Shown one piece after another: positions 53,673 to 62,793 of a stretch of 64,000 nucleotides of DNA. A program made the position numbers and the translations under genes. This stretch comes from Pseudomonadales bacterium (GTDB taxonomy: Bacteria; Pseudomonadota; Gammaproteobacteria; Pseudomonadales; Azotimanducaceae), in the NCBI GenBank assembly GCA_029251375.1, contig JAQXDL010000044.1:1-64000 (forward strand), given 5' to 3'. A model generated the notes under the pieces. It was not told the DNA's origin. It was given only the letters and a program-made list of their open reading frames with translations, and ran no database searches. The number at the start of each line of letters is the position of its first letter. Positions within the stretch are counted from its first letter, which is position 1.

Positions 53673-56600
53673 CTAGCTCCCGACGCTTGGGGAGCCTAAT
53701 GTTGGTATGGCATCGGTTGCTTCATTGTGAGGTACCAATGCAGGATCAACTTCCGAATCCATGCCCCAAAACTTCAACCAATCTTCAAGCATCAGATACA
53801 AACTTGGCACCAAAAACAGCGTGATGACCGTAGCAAACAGCACGCCAAATGCCAATGAGATCGCCATCGGTATAAACATAAATGTCTCAGGATCTTTATT
53901 GCTCATCAGCGGTATCAAGCCGACGAAGGTGGTTACCGATGTAAGAATGATCGGTCTAAAGCGAGCGACACCGGCCATGGTCACCGCTTCAAAAATCGGA
54001 ATGCCGAGACGACGTTGCCGATTGATGTAGTCCACCAACACGAGCGATGCGTTTACCACCACGCCGGATAGCGCGATGATGCCCAGTAAAGAGAAAAAGA
54101 TGAGGTTCCAGCCAAGCAAGTAATGGCCAACGATTGCGCCGACAGCCCCGAAAGGAATGACACTCATGATTACGAGCGGCTGCATGTAGGATTTCAATGG
54201 AATAGCCAGCAGGGCAAAGATGATCATCAGCGCCAGCGGAATGGTGTTGACCATACTGCCGGTGGCTTTCAGTCGTTGTTCTTGTTCGCCGCCAAGTGAA
54301 TAGCTTACGCCGGGAAATTTAGATGTATAGCAGCGATTCTCTCGACTACCAAAACTGGTGCCTGGCACACATAAAGATCGCTCGATTGAGCTCATCACTT
54401 CTTCGGGTGTGACGATTGAGCGATTCACATCACCGACGACATTGACGACACGTAATTGATCCTGGCGCTGAATAGACGAATAGCCATTGCCGTAGTTTAC
54501 TTCGGCCACAGAAACAAACGGCACTTCAACACCTTGGCTGGTTCGGATTCTCATGTCTTCCAAGTTGCCGAGGGATTGCCGTTCCTCTTCCGGGTAACGC
54601 ACCATCACGCGAACATCGTCATTACCCCTTTGAATGCGCTGTGCTTCCTCGCCATAGAAACCTTGTCTCACTTGTCGTGCGAGGTCGTTTAATGTCAGTC
54701 CCAAAGGTTTGGCGCTATCGAGGATATCAATACGGACTTCCTGTTTACCTGCCCGGAACGAATCAGATAGATCCAATACGCCAGGGAATCTTGCGAGTTC
54801 TTCTCGAAGGCTTGCTGCGGCAACCCTAAGTTCCTCAACATCGCGTCCTTTGAGTTGAATCATGAGGGGTTCGCCTGCGCTAAAGGAACTGGCGTTGAAT
54901 TGCAGTTCGATCGCGTCCGGAATATTACCCGTCAGCTCCCGTAGCCTGACGCCAATTTCTGTCGCCGTTAATCCCTTACGCTCTTCAATCGGTACCATCT
55001 CAATGACGAGCTCAGCTAAGTGACTACCACCTGCGCTCATCCGGGGGGGGCCACTGCTGCGGGCCGCGTTTGAGCCTATAGAGACCAATAAATTGGTGAA
55101 CACATGTTGACCTTCCGGCATGCCCAATTCTTCATCCAACTGATCGCTCAGGATCTTCGTGGCAGCTTGCACTTGGGCAATACCCTGTTCAGTTACACTG
55201 ACGTTAATGCCTTCTGGCATATTCAATGTGACGTAAAGCCTGTCACCATCGACGGCGGGGAAAAACTGAAAGATCACCCGTCCGCTGATGATTAATGCAA
55301 TGGCGGTAATCAATACGGCCGTTGCGACAGCCCAGGTGACCCACCGCCATTGCAACGTCTTGATTAAGAAAGGTTTATAAACATTGAGTGAAAAATTTGT
55401 CAGTGCGTCTGCGAAGGCACCCTGAAACGCGATCCACTTTTTCACAAAGGCCGATTCGCTCATGAAATAACCTTCGGTTTTTCGGTGTGCAAGGTGAGCC
55501 GGTAGAATGAGTTGCGATTCTAAGATACTGAATAGCAAACAAACCACAACAACCCAGCCAATGATCGAGAAGAACTGCCCCATTGAACCTTCGATTAACA
55601 AAATGGGTAAGAATGCAGCGACCGTTGTTAGTACACCGAAGATAACCGGGACACTGACCTCATAGGTGCCGGCGATCGCCGCTTCGCGATGGTTTTTGTC
55701 TGTCGCCTCATGGCTAAAAACTCGCTCGCCAACAACGATTGCATCATCGACGACGATGCCTAGTACTAAAATAAAGGCAAGTACTGTGAGGGATGAAATA
55801 TTGATTCCTGCCGTTGGAAACATCCACAGTGCGCCGGCAACGGCGATGGGAATACCCGCAGCCACCCAGATAGCCACTTTGAAGCGTAGAAATAGTGTCA
55901 GAATAATTAGAACTAGCACCAAGCCCGCGTAGGCGTTTTTGGTCAGGGCGTCTATTCTTCGCGCAAGGGATTGAGATTCGTCGATCCAAACCGTTAGTTT
56001 GAGTCCCTCTGGCATGGTCTTCTCTGCTCGCCTAATATGTCTCTTTACAGCGTCGGCAGAGCGGATGGTATCTTCTTCTCCGACGCGGTAAACGGTAATC
56101 ATTACTGCGGGCTCGCCATTAAATTCAGCTTTTAGATAACCCTCTTGGAAATCATCTTTGACTTTGCCAATTTCACCTAATGTTAAATTAGTACCGTCCG
56201 GCCGAGTTAGCACGACAATGTCATCAAAGTCTTCCCCAACGTAGGCTTGACCTTTACTTCGAAGCAAAATTTCACCACCACGGGTTTTAATCGACCCGCC
56301 GGGTAAGTCAAGGCTGGAACGGCGCACCGCGTTGGCAACCTCCGAAAGGCTAAGGCTGTACTGGCGCAGTATGTTTTCACTGACTTCAATTGAAATTTCA
56401 TAAGGCCGAGAATAGTTAACAGCGACCTGTGAAATACCATCAAGGGAGGCGATTTCATTGCGTAGCTTGTCACCATAAAACTTTAGTGTTTTCTCATCCG
56501 CGTTGCCGGAAAGGGCGACGAGAATTGTTTGTCCATTAAAGGCAAGGTTAGTAATAACGGGTTTTTCGGTTTCTGCTGGAAATGTTGAGATACCATCTAC

Positions 56601-56936
56601 TTTTCCTTTAACTTCATTCAAGACCTTAGAGACGTCAGCGTTAGGCAGTGTTTCTAACATCACCATGCAAGAACCTTCCATTGCCGTTGAAGATACGCGG
56701 TCGATGCCGGTAATACCTTCGACGGCTTCTTCAACTCGAATACAGACAGCTTCTTCAACTTCTTCAGGTGCTGCGCCGAGGTAGGGTATGAGCACTTGAA
56801 TGACGCCAGGTTCAATACTAGGGAACTCTTCTTTGTGCATGGTCGCAAGGCTCATGGCCCCACCTGCAAGGAAGATGAACATCATCAGATTAGCAGCGAC
56901 TGGATTATCGACGAACCAAGTAATAATTCTTTCCAT
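53673..56936 (-). CDS. RND-family efflux pump, inner-membrane subunit
   Basis: 1087 residues of the AcrB/MdtB-like superfamily, two halves with 12 membrane helices in all. N-terminal FVDNPVAANLMMFIFLAGGAMSL is the first helix; the helix-4 region ILVLGIVVDDAIVVGERVF carries the acidic pair needed for proton transfer. The C-terminal half ends with MSNKDPETFMFIPMAISLAFGVLFATVITLFLVPSLYLMLEDW. It would export hydrophobic or organic compounds with the adaptor encoded 11 bp upstream. No outer-membrane channel gene is present here, so it may use a shared TolC-like protein. Confidence 0.93.
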   Translation of the reverse strand: MERIITWFVDNPVAANLMMFIFLAGGAMSLATMHKEEFPSIEPGVIQVLIPYLGAAPEEVEEAVCIRVEEAVEGITGIDRVSSTAMEGSCMVMLETLPNADVSKVLNEVKGKVDGISTFPAETEKPVITNLAFNGQTILVALSGNADEKTLKFYGDKLRNEIASLDGISQVAVNYSRPYEISIEVSENILRQYSLSLSEVANAVRRSSLDLPGGSIKTRGGEILLRSKGQAYVGEDFDDIVVLTRPDGTNLTLGEIGKVKDDFQEGYLKAEFNGEPAVMITVYRVGEEDTIRSADAVKRHIRRAEKTMPEGLKLTVWIDESQSLARRIDALTKNAYAGLVLVLIILTLFLRFKVAIWVAAGIPIAVAGALWMFPTAGINISSLTVLAFILVLGIVVDDAIVVGERVFSHEATDKNHREAAIAGTYEVSVPVIFGVLTTVAAFLPILLIEGSMGQFFSIIGWVVVVCLLFSILESQLILPAHLAHRKTEGYFMSESAFVKKWIAFQGAFADALTNFSLNVYKPFLIKTLQWRWVTWAVATAVLITAIALIISGRVIFQFFPAVDGDRLYVTLNMPEGINVSVTEQGIAQVQAATKILSDQLDEELGMPEGQHVFTNLLVSIGSNAARSSGPPRMSAGGSHLAELVIEMVPIEERKGLTATEIGVRLRELTGNIPDAIELQFNASSFSAGEPLMIQLKGRDVEELRVAAASLREELARFPGVLDLSDSFRAGKQEVRIDILDSAKPLGLTLNDLARQVRQGFYGEEAQRIQRGNDDVRVMVRYPEEERQSLGNLEDMRIRTSQGVEVPFVSVAEVNYGNGYSSIQRQDQLRVVNVVGDVNRSIVTPEEVMSSIERSLCVPGTSFGSRENRCYTSKFPGVSYSLGGEQEQRLKATGSMVNTIPLALMIIFALLAIPLKSYMQPLVIMSVIPFGAVGAIVGHYLLGWNLIFFSLLGIIALSGVVVNASLVLVDYINRQRRLGIPIFEAVTMAGVARFRPIILTSVTTFVGLIPLMSNKDPETFMFIPMAISLAFGVLFATVITLFLVPSLYLMLEDWLKFWGMDSEVDPALVPHNEATDAIPTLGSPSVGS

Positions 56937-56947
56937 TAGGTTTTCCT

Positions 56948-58102
56948 CTAGCCTGCGTTAGGTACCGGTTTAACTCTCATGCCATCGATAACTGTTTGGA
57001 TAGGTGATAGATTGACGATTTCACCTGTCTGTAACCCACCGGAAATGAAAACGTCGTCTTGATCAAAACGTAGCACTTCAACGTTTCGATAACGTAGTCT
57101 GTTATCGGCATCAACCACCAAAACCTGATTCTGATTTCTTAGTACTGCACGGGGTAACACGATGATGTTGTCGGCAAGACGGCCGTCAATTTCAGCGTGA
57201 ACAAATAAGCCGACAGGTAAATGAGGTTGATCGCTACCCACTTCGCCAGTCACGCGAACAACCGCATTGACCATGCGAGTTTGAGTGTCTATTTGTGCTT
57301 CGGTACGAACCAATTTTCCGTGCCACTCATACCGCTGTCCGCCGTAGTTTGTTGATAACAATACGTTGGCTTTTAGTGCTTCGGGCAGTTCACCGCGACG
57401 TCCTAATGGTAGGTCCAAAAATGCCAACTGGCGGTCAGCAATTGGTATTCTGACCTCAACGGATTCACTTGAATACAAGGAGGCGATGTTGCTGCCACGT
57501 GAGATGAATTGACCAACGTCGACATTTTTGCTGCGTACCAAACCGTCATAAGGTGCGCGCACTTCCGTCCGTGTCAGATCTCTTTCTGCTTGTTTTAGCG
57601 CCACAGCTGATTCTTTTAAAATCGCTTCAGCAATACTTTTTGACCGAGAAGCGGATTCGAGCGAAGACTGACTAGTGAGATTAGATTTAACGAGTTCTTG
57701 AAGACGTTTGTATTCGAAATTGCTGAACTCAGATTCAGCCTTGGCGCGAGCGAAGGACGCTTTGCGGCTTTGCACGGCAGCTTGCAGGTCCTCGTCATCA
57801 AGTCTAACAAGCACATCGTTCTCGTTAAAATAGCCACCAGAAACCAGATTAGGCGAGGTCCATTCAATTCGGCCGGCGACTTCAGCGATCAAACTGCTCT
57901 CGGTCTTCGGCGCGACGGTGCCCTGTGAGCGCACTTTTAGTCGTACCTGCTGCTGCTCTACTGTCGCAATACGAATGGCGGTGGATACTTCCTCTGGTTC
58001 AAACTTCTTCGGTTCAGGCGCCGTGGCGACTAAACCAACGGCGATAATGCCAGCCCCAATGAGGACGACGATGGTCATGACGCCTTTTAGAATGTTATTC
58101 AT
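56948..58102 (-). CDS. RND efflux periplasmic adaptor (membrane-fusion protein)
   Basis: 384 residues. One N-terminal membrane helix (GVMTIVVLIGAGIIAVGLVA) anchors it. A lipoyl half motif SQGTVAPKTESSLIAEVAGRI leads into a helical hairpin (residues 115-175) and RAPYDGLVRSKNVDVGQFI, then beta-barrel and C-terminal domains. It links the RND pump to an outer-membrane channel. It starts inside the end of the FadR-type regulator gene (8-bp overlap, ATGAATAA) behind TAGGAG, so regulator, adaptor and pump form one operon with probable coupling. Confidence 0.93.
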   Translation of the reverse strand: MNNILKGVMTIVVLIGAGIIAVGLVATAPEPKKFEPEEVSTAIRIATVEQQQVRLKVRSQGTVAPKTESSLIAEVAGRIEWTSPNLVSGGYFNENDVLVRLDDEDLQAAVQSRKASFARAKAESEFSNFEYKRLQELVKSNLTSQSSLESASRSKSIAEAILKESAVALKQAERDLTRTEVRAPYDGLVRSKNVDVGQFISRGSNIASLYSSESVEVRIPIADRQLAFLDLPLGRRGELPEALKANVLLSTNYGGQRYEWHGKLVRTEAQIDTQTRMVNAVVRVTGEVGSDQPHLPVGLFVHAEIDGRLADNIIVLPRAVLRNQNQVLVVDADNRLRYRNVEVLRFDQDDVFISGGLQTGEIVNLSPIQTVIDGMRVKPVPNAG

Positions 58103-58826
58103 TAATGGTGCTCCTACTCGAGTTTGGCATTTGATTTTCGAGTGTTTGTATCAGTAGTTGAAAGTTATCGTTGATCGCGTTTTCTACAAGGGTTGGGTTT
58201 CTCGACTCAATACCGAAATGCAGCTGGGTCAAAATAGTCATTCGTTTTTCCTGATCAACAAGATGATCGAAGCTTGGCTTTTGTTCTGAGCGGGCAAGGA
58301 ATTGAGCCCTTAAACCGTTGAAAATGAGTCGTAATACCAAGTTGTTATTCAGTCTTGCAAAGGCACTACCGATACATTTCCAGTTTTCCTGATTGTCCGC
58401 ATCGGATTTTTGCGCATCAATCATGTTGGTAGAGATTGTGAGTAATTCTTGTATTTCTTCGTTATTGGCGCGCTCGACTGCCGTTCTGGCTGACATGGAC
58501 ATGAGTGAGCCCAATACCTCAAACAGATGGATGGCTAACTCGAGGTCTGGCTCTTCGTGCAAATCCAGTAGCGGACCGAGGATAGACAGGCTGGCGTCTT
58601 CAAGGGGAATAACGCGCACACCTCCCGGGTTTATAGACGCGATCCCTAATTGTTCTAGCTTCTTTAATGACTCGCGAATTGCGCCGCGATTCGCTTCAAA
58701 ACGGATCGCGAGCTCTCGCTCCGAAGGTAGTCTCTCGCCCGGACGATATTGTCCACGCAGTATCTCGTTCCGAAGGGTCGCTGTAATATCCTCGACGATG
58801 GACTTGCTGATAGGCTTTTCGCTCAT
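58095..58826 (-). CDS. GntR-family (FadR-type) transcriptional regulator
   Basis: 243 residues. A winged helix (EILRGQYRPGERLPSERELAIRFEANRGAIRESLKKLEQLGIASINPGG, residues 19-67) is followed by an all-helical FCD/FadR-like effector domain. Such proteins typically bind TGGTNNNACCA-type palindromes and release them on binding an acyl-CoA or organic acid. Three such cores lie 94-132 bp upstream of its start. It leads an operon with an RND adaptor and pump, so it probably represses the pump and perhaps the divergent catabolic genes. Confidence 0.92.
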   Translation of the reverse strand: MSEKPISKSIVEDITATLRNEILRGQYRPGERLPSERELAIRFEANRGAIRESLKKLEQLGIASINPGGVRVIPLEDASLSILGPLLDLHEEPDLELAIHLFEVLGSLMSMSARTAVERANNEEIQELLTISTNMIDAQKSDADNQENWKCIGSAFARLNNNLVLRLIFNGLRAQFLARSEQKPSFDHLVDQEKRMTILTQLHFGIESRNPTLVENAINDNFQLLIQTLENQMPNSSRSTINE

Positions 58827-58919
58827 AAATACCTGATTTTTATGAATATTCTGTTAATTTTAGCAGTTGTTTTCCTGTGCCCAAGCAACGCGTTTGCTCG
58901 CTTGACGTCAAATATAATT

Positions 58920-58958
58920 TGGTAATACCAGATTGGTCTGACCAATTTGGTCTGGCCA
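58920..58958. promoter_or_regulatory. Three phased FadR/GntR-type operator cores
   Basis: TGGTAATACCA (58920-58930), TGGTCTGACCA (58934-58944) and TGGTCTGGCCA (58948-58958) match the TGGT-N3-ACCA form bound by FadR-type regulators; the third has one mismatch in its right arm. The centre one extends to a perfect 15-bp palindrome, ATTGGTCTGACCAAT. Their starts are exactly 14 bp apart. They lie in the spacer divergent between the regulator/RND operon and the enoyl-CoA hydratase. Confidence 0.75.
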
Positions 58959-59063
58959 TTATAAGTAGGAGGATGCTTGTTGCAAGTTAAAATTGATTTG
59001 GCAAATGTATTAGGGATAGTGTGTTAGCAACCTAGGTGATAAAAAGCTGGTAAGTACAAACCT

Positions 59064-59138
59064 AAGTTACAGAAACCAAAGTCACAGAAACCAAAGTTAC
59101 AGAAACCAAAGTTACAGAAACCAAAGCGACAGAAACCC
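59064..59138. repeat. Five tandem 15-bp repeats
   Basis: AAGTTACAGAAACCA in five head-to-tail units (starts 59064, 59079, 59094, 59109, 59124). Units 1, 3 and 4 are identical; unit 2 has one change and unit 5 three. It ends 39 bp before the enoyl-CoA hydratase start, so it is in the promoter or untranslated leader. Confidence 0.9.
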
Positions 59139-59177
59139 GGATAATAAAAACGCTCATAAATAAAGGGAGCCCAAATC

Positions 59178-60026
59178 ATGGCCTACGACTATCAAACGAT
59201 TTCAACTCGTCTCCAAGACGGTGTAATGACTGCGACGATGAGCAACCCGCCCATTAATGTCATGACACCGGTGCTCTATAACGATCTAGTTGCCTTCACA
59301 GCGGAAGTCGAAGTTGATGAGGCAGTGCGTGTGTTGGTGCTTGAAAGTGCTGACCCGGATTTTTTCATTGCGCATTTTGACCTCGAATCCATTTTAATGT
59401 TTCCAACTGATACGGCGGCGCAGAAGTCGGATCAACTTACTGACTTTCATGCGATGTGTGAGCGGGTCAGGACCATGCCGAAACCGACGATAGCAAAAAT
59501 AGCTGGCAGAGTCGGTGGCGGTGGTAGTGAATTTAGTTCTGCTTGCGATATGCGATTTGGTTTGTTGGGCAAAACGATCGTCAACCAGATGGAAGTGCCG
59601 TTGGGAATTTTACCCGGCGGTGGCGGCACGCAACATTTGCCAAGATTGTTAGGCCGTGGTCGAGCAATGGAAGTCATACTTGGTGGGATCGATATGGACG
59701 CCGAGACGGCGGAAAAATGGGGCTATCTAAATCGCGCGTTTAAAACCGCGGCGGAGCTGGATGCTTACGTTAGCCAATTAGCAAACCGTATGGCGCTATG
59801 GCCACCGCATGCGATTGCTTTGGCAAAGGAGTCGACGCTGAATTTTGCGATGCCGATTGTCGAGGGGCTGAAAGAAGAGGCATATTTGTTTCAGCAAACC
59901 CTAAGAAATCCTGCTTCGACAGAAAATATGAAGAAGGCACTTGAATTGGGCGCACAAACTCGAGAAGGCGAAATGCGTATCGCCGACCTCAGCGAAGAGG
60001 TCGGTTTAGCGGCAAAGAAAGATTAG
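59178..60026 (+). CDS. Enoyl-CoA hydratase/isomerase-family protein
   Basis: 282 residues of the crotonase superfamily. The oxyanion-hole segment is KIAGRVGGGGSEFSSACDMRFG. Then MEVPLGILPGGGGTQHLPRLLGRGRAMEVIL follows, with the catalytic-region Glu in MEVPLG. The first conserved block is altered (PDFFIAHFDLESIL in place of AFCAGADL), so the second oxyanion-hole position is unusual and hydratase activity is not assured. GGGAGCCC precedes the ATG. It is divergent from the FadR-type regulator and may be controlled by the three cores. Its stop codon overlaps that of the convergent CMD gene. Confidence 0.88.
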   Translation: MAYDYQTISTRLQDGVMTATMSNPPINVMTPVLYNDLVAFTAEVEVDEAVRVLVLESADPDFFIAHFDLESILMFPTDTAAQKSDQLTDFHAMCERVRTMPKPTIAKIAGRVGGGGSEFSSACDMRFGLLGKTIVNQMEVPLGILPGGGGTQHLPRLLGRGRAMEVILGGIDMDAETAEKWGYLNRAFKTAAELDAYVSQLANRMALWPPHAIALAKESTLNFAMPIVEGLKEEAYLFQQTLRNPASTENMKKALELGAQTREGEMRIADLSEEVGLAAKKD

Positions 60027-60673
60027 TCTTTTGGAGATGTGTCGACCGCACCCATGAAATCCATTTTTTGTAGGTCTTCATCCGGTGCGGCGATTTCCAC
60101 TAGACGTTCCGGCACGTCGTCGTATTCGAGCCGCAGAGCCCTGCACATGGTCGCATGCATATCGTAGGTGCAGGTGATGTAAGTAAGTTCCAGTATTTCC
60201 TCATCTGACAAATGCGCCTTCAACACATCGAAGGTACCGTCAGCGACTCTGCCGCCGGATAGTACGAGATCGTCCGTGTAGGCCAATACGGCGCGTTCGA
60301 TCTCAGAAAATAGATTAGTTGATTGCCAGTGTGGGATTGCCGCTATTTGTTCTTCAGAGAACCCTACAGCACGCATGCTTTTGCAGTGTTGAGAAAAGAC
60401 AAACTGACTGCCTCGGGCGTAGCCGGCACGCGTTTGTCCCAGCTCCCGCAATTTGCCTTTAAGCTTTCTGTCTCTGCTTCGATAAAACTGAAAGCCGGCA
60501 ACTGTGTGGGCAAAACATTCAGGAATCAGTGCGAAAACTGTCCACCAGTTACCCGGTGTCCCCGTTGCCGTGCCCGGTTCCTTAACCGGGTCGCGGTCGC
60601 CGAACAGCGCATCATATAAGGGTAGAACACTGCTATCTGCGTCAGCTCTGCTTACTTGTCTGAGTCTTGGCAT
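60023..60673 (-). CDS. Carboxymuconolactone decarboxylase (CMD/AhpD)-family protein
   Basis: 216 residues, an all-helical AhpD-like fold. The central helix RELGQTRAGYARGSQFVFSQHCKSMRAVGFSEEQI matches the family core, with one Cys and His in QHCKS but not the CxxC of AhpD peroxidase partners. The C-terminal ELTYITCTYDMHATMCRALRLEYDD completes the fold. Function could be ring-cleavage chemistry or unknown. Convergent with the hydratase (4-bp overlap) and divergent from the PEP mutase-family gene. Confidence 0.85.
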   Translation of the reverse strand: MPRLRQVSRADADSSVLPLYDALFGDRDPVKEPGTATGTPGNWWTVFALIPECFAHTVAGFQFYRSRDRKLKGKLRELGQTRAGYARGSQFVFSQHCKSMRAVGFSEEQIAAIPHWQSTNLFSEIERAVLAYTDDLVLSGGRVADGTFDVLKAHLSDEEILELTYITCTYDMHATMCRALRLEYDDVPERLVEIAAPDEDLQKMDFMGAVDTSPKD

Positions 60674-60772
60674 TTGGGATTACCTCGTTGTTTATTTTTG
60701 TATTTAAAGATACTGGTTAATGTACAGATAGGGTAATTGGAATGATAGACTCGAATGAAATGAGGGAAGTGG

Positions 60773-61618
60773 TTGACTGTGTCTAATCTAAATTTAAAAC
60801 AACGTTTGGCGACCGGAGCGCAATTGGTCGTGCCGGGGGTGTTTGATGCACTTTCTGCGAAAGTGGCGGCGGATCAAGGCTTTGAAGTCGTTTATATGTC
60901 TGGTTTTGCCGTGGCGGGAAGTTTGTTAGCCAAGCCCGATATTGGCTTGGTCACTGCGAGCGAAATGAGTGAGCGAGTAGCGCAGATCGCGACAGCGATT
61001 GGACCTACGACAAGTTTGATAGCTGATGGTGATAATGGCTATGGCAATGAAAAAAATGTAGCCAGGCTGGTTCAAGCCTATGCGGCTGCAGGTGCCCAGT
61101 GCATTCAGTTGGAAGATCAGGTTAGCCCCAAACGTTGCGGACACATGGAGGGTAAAGAAGTTGTTTCGCTCGAAGAGGCTGCGCTGAAAGTTGCCGCTGC
61201 CGTTGCGAGCCGTCCCACTGACGATTTCCTAATCATGGCGAGAACGGATGCAAGGGCAACGCATGATCTTGCCGAGGCACTGAATCGCGGTAAAGCGTTT
61301 TTAGATGCGGGTGCAGACATCCTTTTTATTGAAGCACCACGCAGTGTTGAAGAACTAGAAACGATTCGCTCCACATTTCCTGACACCCCATTGGTTGCCA
61401 ATATGGTTGAGGACGGTAAAACGCCACTGCTCAGTCTTGACGCGCTAGATTCACTTGGCTACCAAATTGTCCTCAGACCGGTTTCAGCGTTGTTGGCCGT
61501 GACTCATTGCCTACAGCAAAGCTACGGTAGTCTGAAAGATACCGGTGCGCTTAATCCTAAAAGTGGTCGGCTAACATTTCCAGAATTTAATCAATTTGTA
61601 GGATTAAACGATGAATAG
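60773..61618 (+). CDS. Isocitrate lyase/PEP mutase-family enzyme
   Basis: 281 residues. Metal and substrate motifs: VVYMSGFAVAGS, LIADGDNGYGN with the paired Asp, QLEDQVSPKRCGHMEGKEVV holding the family Lys-Arg-Cys-Gly-His loop, and MARTDA. The family includes 2-methylisocitrate lyase, oxaloacetate decarboxylase and carboxyPEP mutase; which reaction applies is not shown. It starts at TTG 60773 or GTG 60779, behind AGGGAAG. Its stop overlaps the start of the next gene by 8 bp (ATGAATAG), so the pair is co-translated. Confidence 0.9.
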   Translation: MTVSNLNLKQRLATGAQLVVPGVFDALSAKVAADQGFEVVYMSGFAVAGSLLAKPDIGLVTASEMSERVAQIATAIGPTTSLIADGDNGYGNEKNVARLVQAYAAAGAQCIQLEDQVSPKRCGHMEGKEVVSLEEAALKVAAAVASRPTDDFLIMARTDARATHDLAEALNRGKAFLDAGADILFIEAPRSVEELETIRSTFPDTPLVANMVEDGKTPLLSLDALDSLGYQIVLRPVSALLAVTHCLQQSYGSLKDTGALNPKSGRLTFPEFNQFVGLNDE

Positions 61619-62768
61619 TACTAGTGCAGAGTTACTCTCGTTCGCGAACGAATGGTCAGGAAAACTACCCGCATTATCAGATACATTTGAGACCCAACGA
61701 CGACTCTCGCCGGATGTTGCCAAAGCTTTTGCCGAAGGGGGTGTTTTTCATATGCTTGTGCCGTCCGAGTACGGTGGGCTAGAAGTACATCCAAAGGTAT
61801 TTACTCAAGTTCTGCGGTGCTTGTCTGAAGGTGATGGATCGGCAGGCTGGAATGCCATGATTGGTTCGACAACGGGGGTTCTGTCGGCATCACTACCAGC
61901 CGATTTTGCGAAAGAAATTTACGGTGATAAACCCGGCGTCCTAACCGTTGGCGTTACCGCGCCTTTGGGAAAAGCGGAGATTGTTGATGGTGGCTACCGA
62001 GTGACAGGTCGATGGCCTTTTGGTAGCGGCTCGCAAAATGCTGATTGGGTTTCCGGCGGCTGTTTTCTATTTGAAAATGGCGAACAGGTTATGGGTAAGC
62101 ATGGACCGGAGAGCCATTTGATGATGTTCAAGGCTGATCAGGTAAATATTGAAGACACTTGGCACGTGGCCGGACTGAAAGGGACCGGTAGCAATCATTT
62201 TAATGTTAAAGATGTGTTTGTGCCAAAGGGCCGGTCGGTGTTACTTGGAAAACGGACATTAATTCAAAAACCTCTTTATCAATTTCCGTTGCTTGGTTTG
62301 CTCGCGTTAGGTGTGTCCAGTGTCAGTTTGGGTATTGGTTTTAAGGCTCTTAAAGTATTTATGGAACTAGCTGGCGTGAAATCACCTACCGGCTCAAATC
62401 GAAAACTGATTGATCGTCCCGCCGTTCAAAGCGAAGTCGCTAAGTCTATCGCTGACCTTGAATCTTCCGAAGCCTATATGCACGCGTGTATAGATGACGC
62501 TTGGGATGTGGCCATTAGCGGTGAAAAATTGAGTTTAGATATCAAGTCAAAATTGCGGCTGGCGGCTGTTAATGCGACTCACAAATCGGTAGCAGCAGTT
62601 GATCGGTTGTACCAACTTGGTGGCGGCACGTCGATTTATGAGTCAAATGAATTGCAGCGATGTTTCCGTGATATCCACATCACTACACAGCACATCATGG
62701 TGGCGTCACCCATTTATGAAGTTGTCGGCAAAGTCCAATTAGGGCTTGATCCTAGGCAGCCCATCTAA
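61611..62768 (+). CDS. Acyl-CoA dehydrogenase-fold flavoprotein (HsaA/monooxygenase-like)
   Basis: 385 residues. The acyl-CoA dehydrogenase fold is visible: N-terminal helical domain (LVPSEYGGLEVHPKVFTQVLRCLSEGDGSAGWNAMIG), middle beta domain (GRWPFGSGSQNADWVSGG, then WHVAGLKGTGSNHFNVKDVFVP) and C-terminal helices ending LYQLGGGTSIYESNELQRCFRDIHITTQHI. The pattern is that of the group D flavin monooxygenases and the HsaA/PgaE-like proteins, more than of beta-oxidation dehydrogenases. The catalytic Glu of the latter is not evident. AGGA precedes its overlapping start. Its substrate is unknown; a separate flavin reductase would be needed. Confidence 0.85.
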   Translation: MNSTSAELLSFANEWSGKLPALSDTFETQRRLSPDVAKAFAEGGVFHMLVPSEYGGLEVHPKVFTQVLRCLSEGDGSAGWNAMIGSTTGVLSASLPADFAKEIYGDKPGVLTVGVTAPLGKAEIVDGGYRVTGRWPFGSGSQNADWVSGGCFLFENGEQVMGKHGPESHLMMFKADQVNIEDTWHVAGLKGTGSNHFNVKDVFVPKGRSVLLGKRTLIQKPLYQFPLLGLLALGVSSVSLGIGFKALKVFMELAGVKSPTGSNRKLIDRPAVQSEVAKSIADLESSEAYMHACIDDAWDVAISGEKLSLDIKSKLRLAAVNATHKSVAAVDRLYQLGGGTSIYESNELQRCFRDIHITTQHIMVASPIYEVVGKVQLGLDPRQPI

Positions 62769-62793
62769 AGTTAAGCAATTGTAGGAATTTAAG

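Noticed and set aside
59064-59138. CRISPR array
   Set aside because: The units are 15 bp and directly adjacent with no spacers, and no cas genes are present.
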